DNA of 20,182 bases from Gnetum montanum (GCA_015680685.1 MNCI01011956.1:282964-303145), one strand, 5' to 3'. Positions 1-10,507 are shown, counted from the stretch's first letter. Program-made: numbers and translations. The notes: a model not told the origin generated them from the sequence alone.

Positions 1-245
1 TTAGTTTCTCAACCCTTTCCTCTGATAGCATAGAAGATAAACCAAAAAATACCAAAAAAATCACATACCTCAGACTTGCTTAACCATACACCGTGACACT
101 TACAAGCAAGCCTGGGAAGACAACGAACGATTAACCCCAAGTGTTTCTTGTGGCGTTAAGGCGTTTAGTCTACGGAGTTCGACCAGATCGTGCATGCACA
201 CTCGTATTCGTATGGTTGAGTGTAGGGGTACCTTGCCACTCATCA
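1..245. other. CpG-rich fragment of an unidentified element
   Basis: About 120-210 holds many CpG dinucleotides (around aacgaacga, ggcgttaaggcg, ctacggagttcgacc), unlike the CpG-poor 18 kb that follows. This suggests the truncated end of a younger, less deaminated insertion. Minus-strand frames contain early stops. A 3' splice-like tcacatacctcag lies near 62-74, but no exon can be followed. I cannot name the element. Confidence 0.4.
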
Positions 246-1230
246 GTTGGTAATCCATTCTTGTGAAGATGTGGCTTATTTCAAATAAATTTACTTGATG
301 AATTAAACCCTTGTCTAGAGAACTTGTAGATCATTCAAATCTTTGCAGTTGTGCATGAAACTTAGTCTTAAAATTTGGTACATTATTCTTGGTATTGGTA
401 AAATCCTAGTTAGTGGCTATATATACCTTGATATGATTTTCTCTTTTTGCATTAATTGAGTTGCATCTTTCTCTTTCTCTCCCTTGGTTATGTGTGGGTG
501 TCACTCTTGGTGATTTCTAGACCCAAATATGTTCATGGTGTGTGGAGCCTAATCTTCTACATGCAAAGCCCTATCTTCCATTAATTTAATCTCATGTAGC
601 TGAGCCTATAGCTTTACACTATTTTCTAGACCTAAATTATGATCTTTTCTCATTTTTGTTAATCTAAAATTTAATCTTAGCTTCTTTTACATTATTCTTT
701 GTATTATTCATCTTTTGTGTATTTCTCTATCTTTCCTCCCATATTTTCAACATTTTTGGCATCTTTTCTCTCAATAACCTATGACCACCATGTCTCAGCA
801 AATTTCTATCTCTATTGTAAGTTACAAAAGTTTAGCATAACTTATGTTGTGATTGCATGGCCATCTCGCAATGCTATACCTATTTTACAACCAAAAGTTG
901 CAACAAATCTAAGAATCATGATGGTTGAACTAATACTTTTCTTAATATGACATGGTGAGATCAACATCTAAGATCAATTGAATTGATGCTAGAAGTGGCT
1001 AGTTGGTGAACATATAACAACACATTTATGAAATTGGAAAGCTAGGAAAATGAGTCTTGGATTTCCTTTAGTTAATGTAAATTATAATAAAAGGAAACTA
1101 ATATGATAATAAAATTTTAAACATGGTTGTATGCCTTAGATTATTCCATCAATAAGATGGCCTACTACCCAATATTAGTCTTGATTTTTTGGTATGTCAA
1201 AAACTTAGAAAATGTAGGTAGAATGTAGAA
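246..1230. other. AT-rich filler without an identifiable gene
   Basis: The plus strand of this stretch is pyrimidine-rich. An 83-codon plus frame at 699-950 has no recognisable motif and lies in T-rich sequence, so it is not called. A possible coding trace on the minus strand (430-720) is listed separately. No repeat or regulatory site stands out. Confidence 0.5.
430..720 (-). pseudogene. possible decayed charged/coiled-coil frame
   Basis: Reading the minus strand from about 720 down gives one frame rich in Lys, Glu, Gln, Leu and His. It has segments such as MRKDHNLGLENSVKL and AQLHEIKLMEDRALHVED, then a Lys/Glu stretch GEKEKD. It is broken by two TAG codons and one TGA, each one transition away from CAG or CGA. 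A Met codon sits at 653-651. No domain is recognisable. The composition resembles the better supported minus-strand frame at 4055-4805, but I saw no clear homology. It could be chance in AT-rich DNA. Confidence 0.25.
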
Positions 1231-1560
1231 AATGTTTTTGTATTTCCTTGTAGGTCTAAGGGTAGACAAAGAGCATGGTGAGATCAAGACAATAGGATAA
1301 TCAAGAGCTTTAATGTATCAAGATGTTAGATCAAGATAAAGAGTAGATTCTGAGTTAGAACAAGAGCTACGTTGAGATTACAAGAAGATCTAATACTTGA
1401 AAACGAGAGCTATGTTGGGATGACAAGATAAGAGCTAGGATACTAGAGAAGTCTATGAGCCAAATGAAGATGTTTTTAACACTACTAATATGATAAATGA
1501 ACAAGTTAATACCTCAAATTATAAAGTGAAAAATAAGAGTAGACTCCTATGAAACATAGT

Positions 1561-1725
1561 AAACATCTATCTTTGAAGATTGATGTCTGCAGGGAGATGT
1601 CTATCTTTGAAGATAGACATCTACAAGAAGATGTCTATAGGTAGATATCATTCATGGAGATGTCATTCCAAAATTGACATTGTTGATAGAAAGATGTCTC
1701 CACTTCAAATTAGACATCTCAATTA
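1561..1725 (+). repeat. GATGTCT/AGACATC motif array with hairpin
   Basis: At least seven direct or inverted copies of GATGTCT/AGACATC lie within 165 bp. At 1595-1622 two form a near-perfect hairpin: 13-bp arms AGATGTCTATCTT and AAGATAGACATCT around a 2-base centre. The homologous LTR on the other strand keeps an equivalent hairpin at 17639-17666. The position upstream of the TATA box fits a U3 regulatory array; function is inference. Confidence 0.75.
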
Positions 1726-2003
1726 GCCATTATCTAGCCTTTGGACAAATTTTGAGGGGTTTTCAAAAGCATTAAGAGTATAAAACAAAGAGGAATTCAT
1801 GTGAATTAAAGTGCACTGTTCACACAATTAGATCATCAGTGTATACATCTTGTGTTCTTTATTGTAGATCATTTGTATGTTGTTTTGTGAGAGCTTAAAT
1901 GCAAGGAACTTGTAAAATGTAGTTACACTCTCTCCTTGATATTATTTCTTTCTTTTAGCCCTACAAGGTTGTTTTGCTTCTTGCGAGAAGGAATCCATAA
2001 TGA

Positions 2004-2210
2004 GCTTGTTGAGATCCTACAAGATTGAGTGGCTTTACAACATCAAAAAACTCTAGAGAAAAACTCAATTTTGTAAAGGTTGTGGGATTCTTGAACCACA
2101 TTCTAAGCTTGTTGGGACCTTGTGGGGTTGAGTGGTTTTGTAGCAACGAAACACTCTAGAGTGAATCTTAGAGCTTATAAAAGGTGTGGTGCCCTTCAAA
2201 CCACATTTTT
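2004..2210 (+). repeat. two imperfect ~103-bp direct repeats spanning the LTR core promoter
   Basis: Units begin with gcttgtt at 2004 and 2107. Each contains ttgagtgg, then actctagag, then a TATA-like stretch (ttgtaaagg in unit 1, TATAAAAGG in unit 2), then accacatt. The minus-strand LTR copy has the same duplication at about 17000-17205, so the duplication predates the split of the two copies. Confidence 0.65.
2176..2184 (+). promoter_or_regulatory. TATA box of the LTR-like sequence
   Basis: TATAAAAGG is a strong plant TATA match in the second promoter repeat, about 190 bp before the presumed LTR 3' end. The corresponding place in the other copy is TATATAGG, on the minus strand at 17020-17030. 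It would place the start of R near 2205-2215. Confidence 0.55.
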
Positions 2211-2375
2211 GAAGAAACAAAGTCTAGAGATATGCCAAGATTCTACCCTCTGAGCGTGGACATATCCAAGTTTTGGAACCATGTAAAATTTGGTGTGTTC
2301 ATGTGGCTAGTGAAATTTTTTTATCAGGAAACTTATTCAATTGCCTTTCTAAGTTCTTGATCCACAATTAGAAAA

Positions 2376-4054
2376 TTAATCTTAAGTGATAGTAAAGAGC
2401 TAGACTCATAATAACTATATAGTTAATGCTAGCCTTAAATACAACACAACATTGATGAGGATATTAGAGTTCTAACATGCCTAATGAAGTCTATAAAAGT
2501 GAGACATTCTAACCAGGAGCTTGGAAGTCTAGTTCAAATTAGCATCAAACTTATTGTTATTCTAATGTCTAATGCAATATCTCATTAAACTTGTTTGGAT
2601 CATTATCAAATGAATAATTTATTTTAATTACTTATTAATATTTATTAATTATGTATTTGTAGTAAGGAGTCTCATTTTTTAGTCTTGTTTGAAAAAACAT
2701 CAAGATGGTTCCCTCTATAATGATGGTTCACTAATTCTTCCTACATATTTCATGCACATAGTGCAAGATTCATAGGAGGAATACCAGGAGATGTTGGAAG
2801 AGTGATCAATATTACTTAAAAATATTATTTATCTCTAACGTATTTCTATTTATGTTTTTTACCTCCCACTAAATATTTGTATTTTTGCCATGTCTAAGAA
2901 TTTTCCATGAAACTTTGATGTAATGGTGTATTTGAGATCTAAAGGTGCTAATATGTTAAACATATATTTTCATATGAATTCTAAGTAACTAAGCATGTCA
3001 TATGATTTATATGATTCATTAAGTATTTTTATTTACTTAATAATTTTTAAGCACTTTATTTCTCCACATGCCCTAACATGAGCAACAAGAGTTTCCAACA
3101 CCCAACCATAAACATCATAAGTGTATGCATACAACTAGATCATAATCTATAGATAAGATAATACTGTATCCTAGCATGTTGATAGTAATTTTGTGATCAT
3201 TGTCTTCTCACCAAAGTTAGTTGAGATCATGATGTATTATTTACCTCTTGGTAAGGAATATGATTGATTGATGTTGGCTAGCTAAAGCATTACTAAATTA
3301 AACATCATAAACATCAAAGTAAAGTTTATTAAGGGGATAGTACAAATAAAATTTGATTTATCCTAATAGTGATAAATATATGTTCTTAACTTGCTATACA
3401 TGCCACACACTAATATAACTACCATTGAGATTACCAAGTGACCTAATACTAAGTGAATCAAGCTAAGTCACTACTAAACTACTAGATGATTATATTTATG
3501 CACTCAAAATCGGTCATATTTATTTCGCCAAATAACTAGTAAATATGAAAATTGTAAATATAAATAACATTGGAATTATCAAATGTAAATAAAAAGTAAA
3601 TCTAGTCTAAGTAAAATATTGCAATGATAGTAAACAATCTCAATCTTTATTGCTAAATATGAAGTGCATCTAGGCATACTCCACTTAAATAAAGATCTTA
3701 TAACACTATTTATCACCACACTGCTACCACTTATGATTAATACTAACTTTGAGAAATGAGACTACATGATGGTGGACTTACATTTATAGGCATAAACTAA
3801 TCCTACTACATTGTATCTAGGACATCATAGAATGAGCTATGATATCATGTCTGATGTACGAAATGTTAATTTGTCATACCCCCACAGCTGACTAAAAGCT
3901 CATCTTTGATTTAAAATAAAAGGACAATATAGTTATTACAAAATTATGGACTCATAAGAACATAATAATATACTATATATGAATAATTACTATTAACTGA
4001 TGCTAAGTTTTGCATCTTAATCTCAATGGATTAAAAAAAAGATCATGTAAAATA
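2376..4054. other. very AT-rich stretch with nothing recognisable
   Basis: No frame of note, no tandem repeat and no conserved motif was seen on either strand. CpG is almost absent. It is most likely ancient, decayed transposon DNA. Confidence 0.5.
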
Positions 4055-4805
4055 TCAATAATAATGAATGACAAAAATAAATGATGTTGGTGGCTCCTAC
4101 TACACTAATGATTCATGAGGCTACTTTTCTAATGCTATCAAATTTATTACATGAAAATCATTTAAAAAGGCTCTTAGTATCTCCTTCTTGGTCCTAGGAT
4201 CATTAATGGTACTTGCTAATTCTGTTATATTATCTATTATAGGCACTTTCCAATGATATGAAAACTATGAAAATAACTCACTGGTCTTAACATCCCATGC
4301 TACAATTTGATTTCTCTCAATTTCAAAAGCTATGGCTAATTTCTATAGATCATTATAGTTATTCATTTAGTTGGCCAAAGTTTGCTAATATATCCTTCTA
4401 ATTATGATAACTAGCATTAACTACTTTGAGTGTTGAATTACCAATATGCAATATCGATTGCATATAATTCCTTTCTACAAACTCCTGTTTATACAATTAA
4501 TGCATTGTTGCTAGTTGTTTCTTAGATTCACTCCTAGATATCTTTGTTGTTAACATGGCCAAGTTGACATATCACATATTTACAAAATCCATGTACTCTA
4601 TAAGATCCTCAATCTGTAAATCCTTAACCTTAAGTTTTTCCTAATAGAATAATGTGAGACTATTAAAAATGGATTTTTAGTTTGGTAGCTATTGCATGGT
4701 ACTATTGATTTTGGTATTTTCCATCTAAGTCTTTTTGTCATTGATTTGTTTGTACATTTCCACTTGGCTTTGAAATGTTCATGCTACATGACCTCATTTT
4801 TCCAT
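4055..4805 (-). pseudogene. decayed coiled-coil-type protein of unknown function
   Basis: The minus strand reads from Met at 4805-4803 to a TGA at 4057-4055, about 250 codons. One apparent frameshift near 4330 and roughly ten stops interrupt it, mostly TAG and TAA where Gln would fit. The sequence is charged and heptad-like in places (QVEMYKQINDKKT, KLKVKDLQIEDLIEYMDFVN). The second half reads ERNQIVAWDVKTSELF and then INDPRTKKEILRAFLN. The start holds GHVA-T with nearby Cys, vaguely like a decayed zinc knuckle, but the spacing is wrong. I recognise no family. It could be a retroelement gag/accessory frame or a host fragment. No partner gene is visible, and the LTR-like block at 4840-5420 abuts its 5' side on the opposite strand. 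Confidence 0.4.
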
Positions 4806-4904
4806 GCACTAATATCTATTATAGATGATGAAATGTGATATGTCAAGTAGCTGAGTCATGAGGATATAATGAGACATGATTTTGTCAAGCGTATTAGTCA
4901 CCTA

Positions 4905-5045
4905 AGATATCACATATGCTAGATTCTAGATGCTACATCGCATCTACATTGTAGTATCCCCATCGATGCCTTAATTAACTACTACATTGTAGATACTATA
5001 TTGTAGATGCTATATTACATCTACTATAACTTAGTTATGTCAACA
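4905..5045 (+). repeat. CTACATTGTAG palindromic motif array
   Basis: The 11-mer CTACATTGTAG (palindrome with a single central base) occurs exactly at 4944-4954 and 4982-4992. Degenerate relatives (tgctacatcg, actatattgtagatg, acatctactat) lie around it. Confidence 0.6.
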
Positions 5046-5122
5046 CATCCTTATTGAAGCATCCTCATTAACATAGCCAAATATATTAACATATCCACAT
5101 CGATGTAATAACTATATTTGCC

Positions 5123-5130
5123 TATAAATA
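5123..5130 (+). promoter_or_regulatory. candidate TATA box
   Basis: TATAAATA lies in the context gcctataaatatgtgagc, close to the plant TATA consensus and downstream of the motif array. Confidence 0.4.
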
Positions 5131-5460
5131 TGTGAGCACTCACTACATATTTGGCACCATTTAGTCAATAATGTAGATGAATTCTTGTAGTTTTATTCCA
5201 TGATCCTAGCAAACAGTTAGTAAATTCATGTAGAGTGTATTTGAGTCAATTGTATAACATTTTACTCAAGTGGCATTATTCCTAATCACATTTCATGAAT
5301 GGTAATAAGATCAAGATTGATTCATATTCATTGCAGCACTTTGAATTAGAATAGATTTACTTTCAATGCAATTTACTCTATATGTACTTAGTTAATATTC
5401 ACATTTTCATGCATATTAATTAATTGGTGAAATTAGTGAGACCATTTTGATCATAAACAT

Positions 5461-5577
5461 GTATTTTCTTGGTTCCTCCAGTAACATAACACTTAGTAAT
5501 TCTAGCAATGGGTATGTGAGTTTAGGACATGTACAACAAGCTAGGAATGGATATTCAATACCCTTGGGATAGTTTTA
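5461..5577 (+). pseudogene. short Ser/Asn-rich frame, possible gag N-terminus
   Basis: ATG at 5461 opens 38 codons rich in Ser, Asn and Gly (GSSSNITLSNSSNG) before a TAG. It lies just after the LTR-like block, where a retroelement gag would begin. No conserved domain is visible, so this rests on position and composition only. Confidence 0.2.
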
Positions 5578-6016
5578 TATATAATTTTATTATTAATTAT
5601 ATTAAATAATTAATTTCTATATTATTATTTAGTCATTTTAAGGCCCCAACAACATCAATAATCATATGCCTCACTTTGAACTAAACCATACATGATAAAG
5701 CTACCACTGGTCCAAGTGAAAAGATAGCAACCTACAATCAATGCTTACCAATTTGGATACCACACTAGTTCCATTAACAGAATTTGATTAGATTGCATGT
5801 GCATGCTTTTGATTCTTATGGTTAGGCATAGGAGATATTGGTTTCTTATCATTGGTACTATTTCCAGGGATGGTGCTAGTGATCTAAATTAGTTATATTA
5901 CAATCACTATAAAAGAATTAATAACTTATCTTTTACAAAAAATTAATATTTTAACGTAAACACATTATCAAATAAAAACATGTCTTCTTGACATAGCACC
6001 TATAGCCGATCACACA
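5578..6016. other. AT-rich stretch, nothing recognisable
   Basis: About 5575-5640 is almost pure A/T (taattaat runs). The rest shows no convincing frame or repeat. Confidence 0.5.
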
Positions 6017-6512
6017 ATGAGAACATTAGTAGGAGATAGGATAGGACTTATATTAAAGAGAATTGAAGAGAATCATTACAAGTAGGGGTCTCATATACTC
6101 ATATCAATCCTTATATTCAGAGACTATGTTCAACTATCATAGATAATCCTAGAAGGGATGAAACAAGTCCTAGAAGAAGAAGGACCTCAAGGTAAGGACC
6201 TCCTCCAAACCTAAAAGAGATGAACCAAGAAACCATAGGGGAAGATATAGGAGACATGGTAATTCTCCCAATTCACTAGCTTCCTTTTCCTCTTTGACAT
6301 CTAGTTCTAATGAAGATGAACATAAGTATGAGGATAGAGGTCTATTAAGTGGTTAAGAAGAAGATAAAAATAGAAATCAAAGATAAGATACAAGGCATCT
6401 AATGGAGCATAGATAAGAATATCATAGTCAGAAAAATAAAAATAGAGATTATGAACATGATATGTTTAATGATGATGAACCTGAAACACCACCTAGAAAA
6501 TGCATGTTGTAA
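6017..6512 (+). pseudogene. Arg/Ser-rich gag-like remnant
   Basis: Three successive frames are needed (about 6017-6085, 6085-6192, 6195-6512). The readable parts are INPYIQRL, then a very basic stretch (PRRDETSPRRRR), then KPKRDEPRNHRGRYRRHG, then a Ser-rich run followed by acidic residues (SSSNEDEHKYEDRG), and finally YEHDMFNDDEPETPPRK. Basic, low-complexity and acidic segments of this kind occur in plant gag linker and nucleocapsid regions and in RS-domain proteins. Stops inside are mostly TAA and TAG. No zinc knuckle or protease follows directly, so assignment to gag is inference. It may belong with the LTR-like block at 4840-5420. Confidence 0.4.
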
Positions 6513-6639
6513 TTTGCAACCTTCACAATTCAACTTGAGGAAACATTTCATTGTGAATGTGAGGTTTATGGCCCATGAGCTGTAATCTTGCATACTTTAA
6601 ATTTTTCTAGCTAAACAATTCCTCATAAGTTGCTACTAC

Positions 6640-7790
6640 CTCACTTCCCAAGTAGAAAAAGTAATGTCATGTCTATATTTAGGCTTGGAAAGGTTAAAAA
6701 TGCCTTGGAGACTACTCATGGGTTTTCATGGGGGTATAGCCTTAACTACGCTAGAACCACCTACACCTAGTGTTGGTGGTGTTGGATTTTTCATTTCCCA
6801 ATAATTCTCAACATAGTTATCACAAAACCTAATGTGGGAGCTATAAGGCCAGCATTGGAGTTATTGGGTTTTTTATTTTCCTAGCAATAACCAATGTAGT
6901 CATGACAGTTTCTAGTGATGGAAACATGGTTAGCGTAGTCATTATCAATTCCCAACAATCTTCACATGGCCAATGTAGTCACCACATTTCTCAACCAATT
7001 CCAAGAATACCAATGTAGCTCTCCAAGAACAATGTAGTTGAGGTGAAGCCAACATACTCACAAAAGTTTTTTTACTACTTTTAGTATCGAATGTGGTTTT
7101 GATGACCCTTAGGTATCAAAGCTTACCATAAATGGTAAACCATGCTAGGGATTATGACCTACAACACTTGTAAATGGCATTAATCTATCAATAATCATTG
7201 TAGAAATTTGCAGTCTAAATTCAACAATTCCAAAGCCTATAAAAGCTAAACTTGAATACTTCATTTAGTTCTAGAACATTTTTGCAACCATACCATTGTA
7301 ATAACCTTGAGCACCTAAAATCCATTTTCAACATTTTGTAAGACTTTTGGGAAGTAATTGGAATCTACCTTAGCACTAAAGACTCTCAGTGTAGTTCCAT
7401 TACCACCAAAGTCAAACACCATTGTGCACACTGTTAACACCCAAAAGTTGTAGATCTGAGTAAAAAATAGCAAGAGACTATTGATGATTAGAGTTGGGGA
7501 GTACCTAGATCATGGAGTTTAACTACAAAATACAACATGCAATATCTAACACGCTTCAAGCTCCATTCAGACAAGCTTCCTGTGCATCTAGGCACACAAT
7601 CTATACTCTTTGAACTCTACACTTTAAGAATTCTACTATTTTTTAATAAAGTTTACAAGTTCATTCGTAGTGTGGATTTTATTCAAGTTTGATTCTGTGT
7701 TTACTTTTGTTTTATTTTCCTTTTACGTTTTATATTTTGTAAGTCCCTTGGTGATTAGCCAAACCATCAAGGACACCTTGAATCCTTTTC
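6640..7790 (+). mobile_element. probable 5' LTR and leader of the gypsy gag-protease element
   Basis: This non-coding stretch precedes the gag-protease frames on the same strand. It contains repeated CAATGTAGTC/CAACATAGTT motifs (6800-7035) and an AATAAA at 7645-7650 followed by T-rich sequence. No second copy is present in the window, so neither LTR edge can be fixed, and no tRNA-complementary primer site is convincing. An LTR reading is therefore inferred from position and composition. Confidence 0.35.
7645..7650 (+). promoter_or_regulatory. candidate polyadenylation signal
   Basis: AATAAA lies within ttttaataaagttt and is followed by a T-rich tract, as is usual in R/U5 of plant LTRs. Confidence 0.3.
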
Positions 7791-7862
7791 TTGAAGGCCC
7801 TTGGAATTCAAGGTTAAAAATTATTTCTGCACCTAAGATCTTTAGTTTTTTCTAGCAATCAA

Positions 7863-8640
7863 ATTTTTTGAGCAAATGGTTTTTCTAGCACTAGAAGGAG
7901 GGCCTCCACCCAAATTATTAGCCCAAAACCATTTTCCAAAGACCTTTTCCAAAACATTTTCCAACTAGTTGTCAAAACACTTTTCAAATATTTTCCAAAA
8001 TCAAGTCCTCTACATTTTGATGTTCAAAACATACAAGCATCTACACATAAAACCAATGTTTGTATTCAAACTCCCACAACTAAATACCCAGCATAGTTGT
8101 TGTGGATGATTTAGCTTTCTACATCATTTTCACAATAGTTGCTAGACTTTCTAAGACCATTGTAGTCACACTTGAAGCCTACAAAACCCACATTTAGGAT
8201 ATCATAGAAACCAATGTAGCCCAAATCAAAAAAATCAAATCCATCTATTCTAAAATTTTGTGGAAACCCCAGCATAGTCATTGGAAACACCAAAATTCAA
8301 TTTCCAAAATCAATGCATCCCCTTTGGAGGAAAAACCTCCTAGCTAGGTTTTACCAAGCAAAAATTCATTTTCCACCAACTACCTCAACATAGTTGGCTA
8401 GACAATACAATGGTCTACTACATACACTCCTATGTAGACATTGTTGAAAAATTTAGTGTAGTTAGCCCTACCAACATTTATAAATTTCACACCTCAAATA
8501 CTATCACATAATTTCCACTTCAACCTGCACCATACATAGTTGTAGTTTCAATGGTTTTTCTAGTCATAACCCCTTTACATATTGAACAATTCCCTAAGAC
8601 ATGCATAATAAAAGGACCTAAAATAAATCAACCCAAGGCC
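7863..8640 (+). pseudogene. heavily decayed upstream part of gag (tentative)
   Basis: Plus-strand frames are unusually open here for such AT-rich DNA. One runs from about 7876 (MVFLALEGGPPPKLL). A second runs over 8087-8398 with two TAG codons and charged segments such as DIIETNVA and IKKIKSIYSK. They lie directly upstream of, and in the same orientation as, the gag C-terminal region. The usual gypsy gag core (Retrotrans_gag fold motifs) was not seen, so it has decayed, been deleted or was never there. Frame order and boundaries are uncertain. Confidence 0.3.
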
Positions 8641-9812
8641 CCCACAACAAAAAATTAAGATTCAGCATCTAGAGCCTCTACATTAGGAAACATGAGGTCC
8701 AATTTTGAACAAAAATATAAGTCTAAGTACACTAGGCTACCATTAAAACCATCTAAACTCCTTGATTAGTTGTTAAAGAGAGAGCTAATATAATACAAAC
8801 AAATGACCAAGAATTCCCACAAGAGGAATAATAGACTATGTGAAATTGCCAAGAATCCTACTCTTGCAACCAAGGATGATCCACTAGTGCCTAAGTACTT
8901 CAAACATGATTGATTCTACCACTATCATCAACTACCAAGTCATGATATTAACTTTTTTTGTAGCACTAAAAGATAATATGAAGAAGATGATAAATAATGG
9001 TGAGCTTATCCTTGATGTCTTTAAACTAATTAGACCATAAAACCAATCCATGTAGGTCTACATGGACCCATTGGATGCCAACAATAGCCTATACACTATA
9101 GCAGTGTTCAATGTAAATAATGATTCTAGACTTATGCTGGAGCCGTTCATGATACACTTACCTCCTCAAAATGAAAGGGGCCCTTCAATTTTGACTAGCT
9201 TAAGACCCCTCTTTATTGTAAGAATACCATCATCCATGCCTTCCAAGGATCCTTTTGTGATTAGTATGTCACTTCCATTGAAACCAAACCAACTGTAATA
9301 ACTAAACAATGTCCCCCCATGATGGCCAACACAATGGCTTATTCCCAACTAAACAATCATAATAAAAATTACCACGTAAACAACACAAGAAGCCCATGCG
9401 AAAGTCTAAAAACAAAAACACTAAGTAAGCTAAGGCATGGAAGGAAGTAGGTCCATCGAAGCCCACTCCTATCTCATCTATCCCAATGAGCTCTAATGCT
9501 TAGGCTCCTTTGACAAGTCAACCATGGGAGGACCCAAAAGAACAAGGGAAGGGAAAAGAGACCAAGCCATAATAATTGAAATACAAAGTTTGCATCCTAG
9601 GGTGCATGGAGGAAGTCAAGAACAACAAAAATGAGAAGTTAACAACCAATGCCAAGAACTTCTTCAATGCCATGGAGTAGGTCAAATAGTATTTAAAGCA
9701 AAAGAACACCTCCCTTAGCCTCTATGACCTGGTCATGACCTCCAATAACCACCGTGAAGCACTAGTAAAAATGTTGACTTCTATTTTCATTAGTAAGGAC
9801 ATCCCCCCCTAG
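8641..9812 (+). pseudogene. Ty3/gypsy gag C-terminal region and pre-protease linker
   Basis: Frame 1 from 8692 to 8961 reads YTRLPLKPSKLLD, then the His/Cys segment YHYHQLPSHDINFFC, matching the C-x-YH-Q-x-x-GHDT-x-x-C type finger of plant non-chromovirus gypsy gag. The first Cys is replaced by Tyr. A T7 run at 8953-8959 shifts the frame. ALKDNMKKMINNGELILDVF then fits the helix that normally follows this finger. Frame 2 continues to 9298. Frame 0 (9299-9812) is very basic (RKQHKKPMRKSKNK near 9373-9414). It ends with SLYDLVMTSNNHREALVKML (9711-9776), which resembles the conserved segment before the protease in these elements. Most stops are TAA or TAG at plausible Gln sites. It is non-functional. 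Confidence 0.65.
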
Positions 9813-9816
9813 TGAG

Positions 9817-10507
9817 ATGTTCATCCATGCAATAATGGTACCTCCCTTACCAAAGGAAGAAATGAAATCAACAACACTAGTATTCCATGATAGTGAGGTC
9901 AAAACCAACCCCCAAGATGGTGAGACAACCAAAGCTCCCTTGTTTATAACCATAAGAGTAGGACAATACAAAGTGCATAAGGTGCATGTTGATGATGGAA
10001 CAACAAGTAATGTAGTACCCTATACCATTTTTGAATATATAGGCCTAATGAACCACATGCAATACACTTCAAATTTTGCCCTTAAATCCTTCAATGGATC
10101 TCAAGTTGTCGTAAAAGGCTTTATTTCTTTAGACTTTGTCGTAGTGGAACAATTCCCCACAATGGCCAAATTCTTGATGAAGGAAGAGACACCAAGATTT
10201 AATCTTATCCTAGGGAGGCCTTGGCTAGCTCAATTATGGAGTTGTATCCTCACCCATCCACCAAAAATTTCATGTACCTTGTGATGGAGGTGGAATACTT
10301 ATTCATGGTGATAGTGTAGTTCCTTTGGTGGTAAACAACATTGACATCAAGCAAGGATCTAAAGTGGAGTTTCAAGAAGAAACTACTATTGTTAACCACA
10401 AAGTCAAGAAGCCCAATAGGGCAGGAAAGGCCAAAACTAACAATGATGGACCCATGAACGTACCATGGGAAGAACTCCCTTTTAACGTGATTAGCAAAAA
10501 AAAATGA
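9817..10507 (+). pseudogene. Ty3/gypsy retropepsin (aspartic protease), frameshifted
   Basis: The frame from 9817 runs 155 codons. It contains ITIRVGQYKVHKVHVDDG, with the retropepsin active-site loop as Asp59-Asp60-Gly61 (9991-9999) instead of D-S/T-G, then TTSNVVP. The second half has FNLILGRPWLAQ (GRPW at 10213-10224), the hydrophobic-Gly-Arg-Pro-Trp signature of plant gypsy proteases. The frame is lost between about 10222 and 10238. The next frame continues with VVSSPIHQKFHVP and reaches a TGA at 10505-10507, as expected C-terminal to GRPW. In intact elements this enzyme matures Gag-Pol. Reverse transcriptase should follow but does not: the next 800 bp have no such motifs. Non-chromovirus gypsy (Tat/Athila side) is the likeliest group, not proven. 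Confidence 0.8.

Larger units (their letters stand above)
1230..2375 (+). mobile_element. LTR-like sequence, plus-orientation copy (Ty1/copia style)
   Basis: This block aligns by eye with the reverse complement of 16835-18060. Shared landmarks in order are: a ttgtaggtctaag / ttgcaggactatg motif near the 5' end, an array of GATGTCT/AGACATC with a hairpin, a duplicated block containing gatcctacaagattgag, a TATA box, and a 3' end with ttattca...cctttctaagtt. The TATA box late in the unit and the pyrimidine-rich 3' end resemble plant copia LTRs. The usual tggtatcagagc primer-binding site is not preserved after it. Edges are approximate and no target duplication was identified. It is probably a solo or truncated LTR. 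The copies are strongly diverged, so the insertion is old. Confidence 0.6.
4840..5420 (+). mobile_element. LTR-like block with palindrome array and TATA box
   Basis: A dense set of CATCTACA/TGTAGATG-type motifs (4905-5045) is followed about 80 bp later by a TATA box, then T/A-rich sequence that could be R-U5. This repeats the layout of the LTR at 1230-2375, with a short palindromic array in U3 before the promoter. No second copy lies in the window, so LTR status is inference. Boundaries are uncertain. Confidence 0.35.

Noticed and set aside
90-210. Resemblance to 5S rRNA on the minus strand (gaactccgtag..., acttgggg)
   Set aside because: Only short scattered matches exist, and the expected cctgggaag block is on the opposite strand.
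699-950. 83-codon plus-strand frame
   Set aside because: It lies in T-rich sequence with Phe/Ser/Ile-rich composition, has no motif or context, and the opposite strand reads somewhat better nearby.
4760-4830. CCHC zinc knuckle at the start of the 4.06-4.8 kb frame
   Set aside because: GHVA is present but Cys positions and spacing do not fit C-x2-C-x4-H-x4-C.
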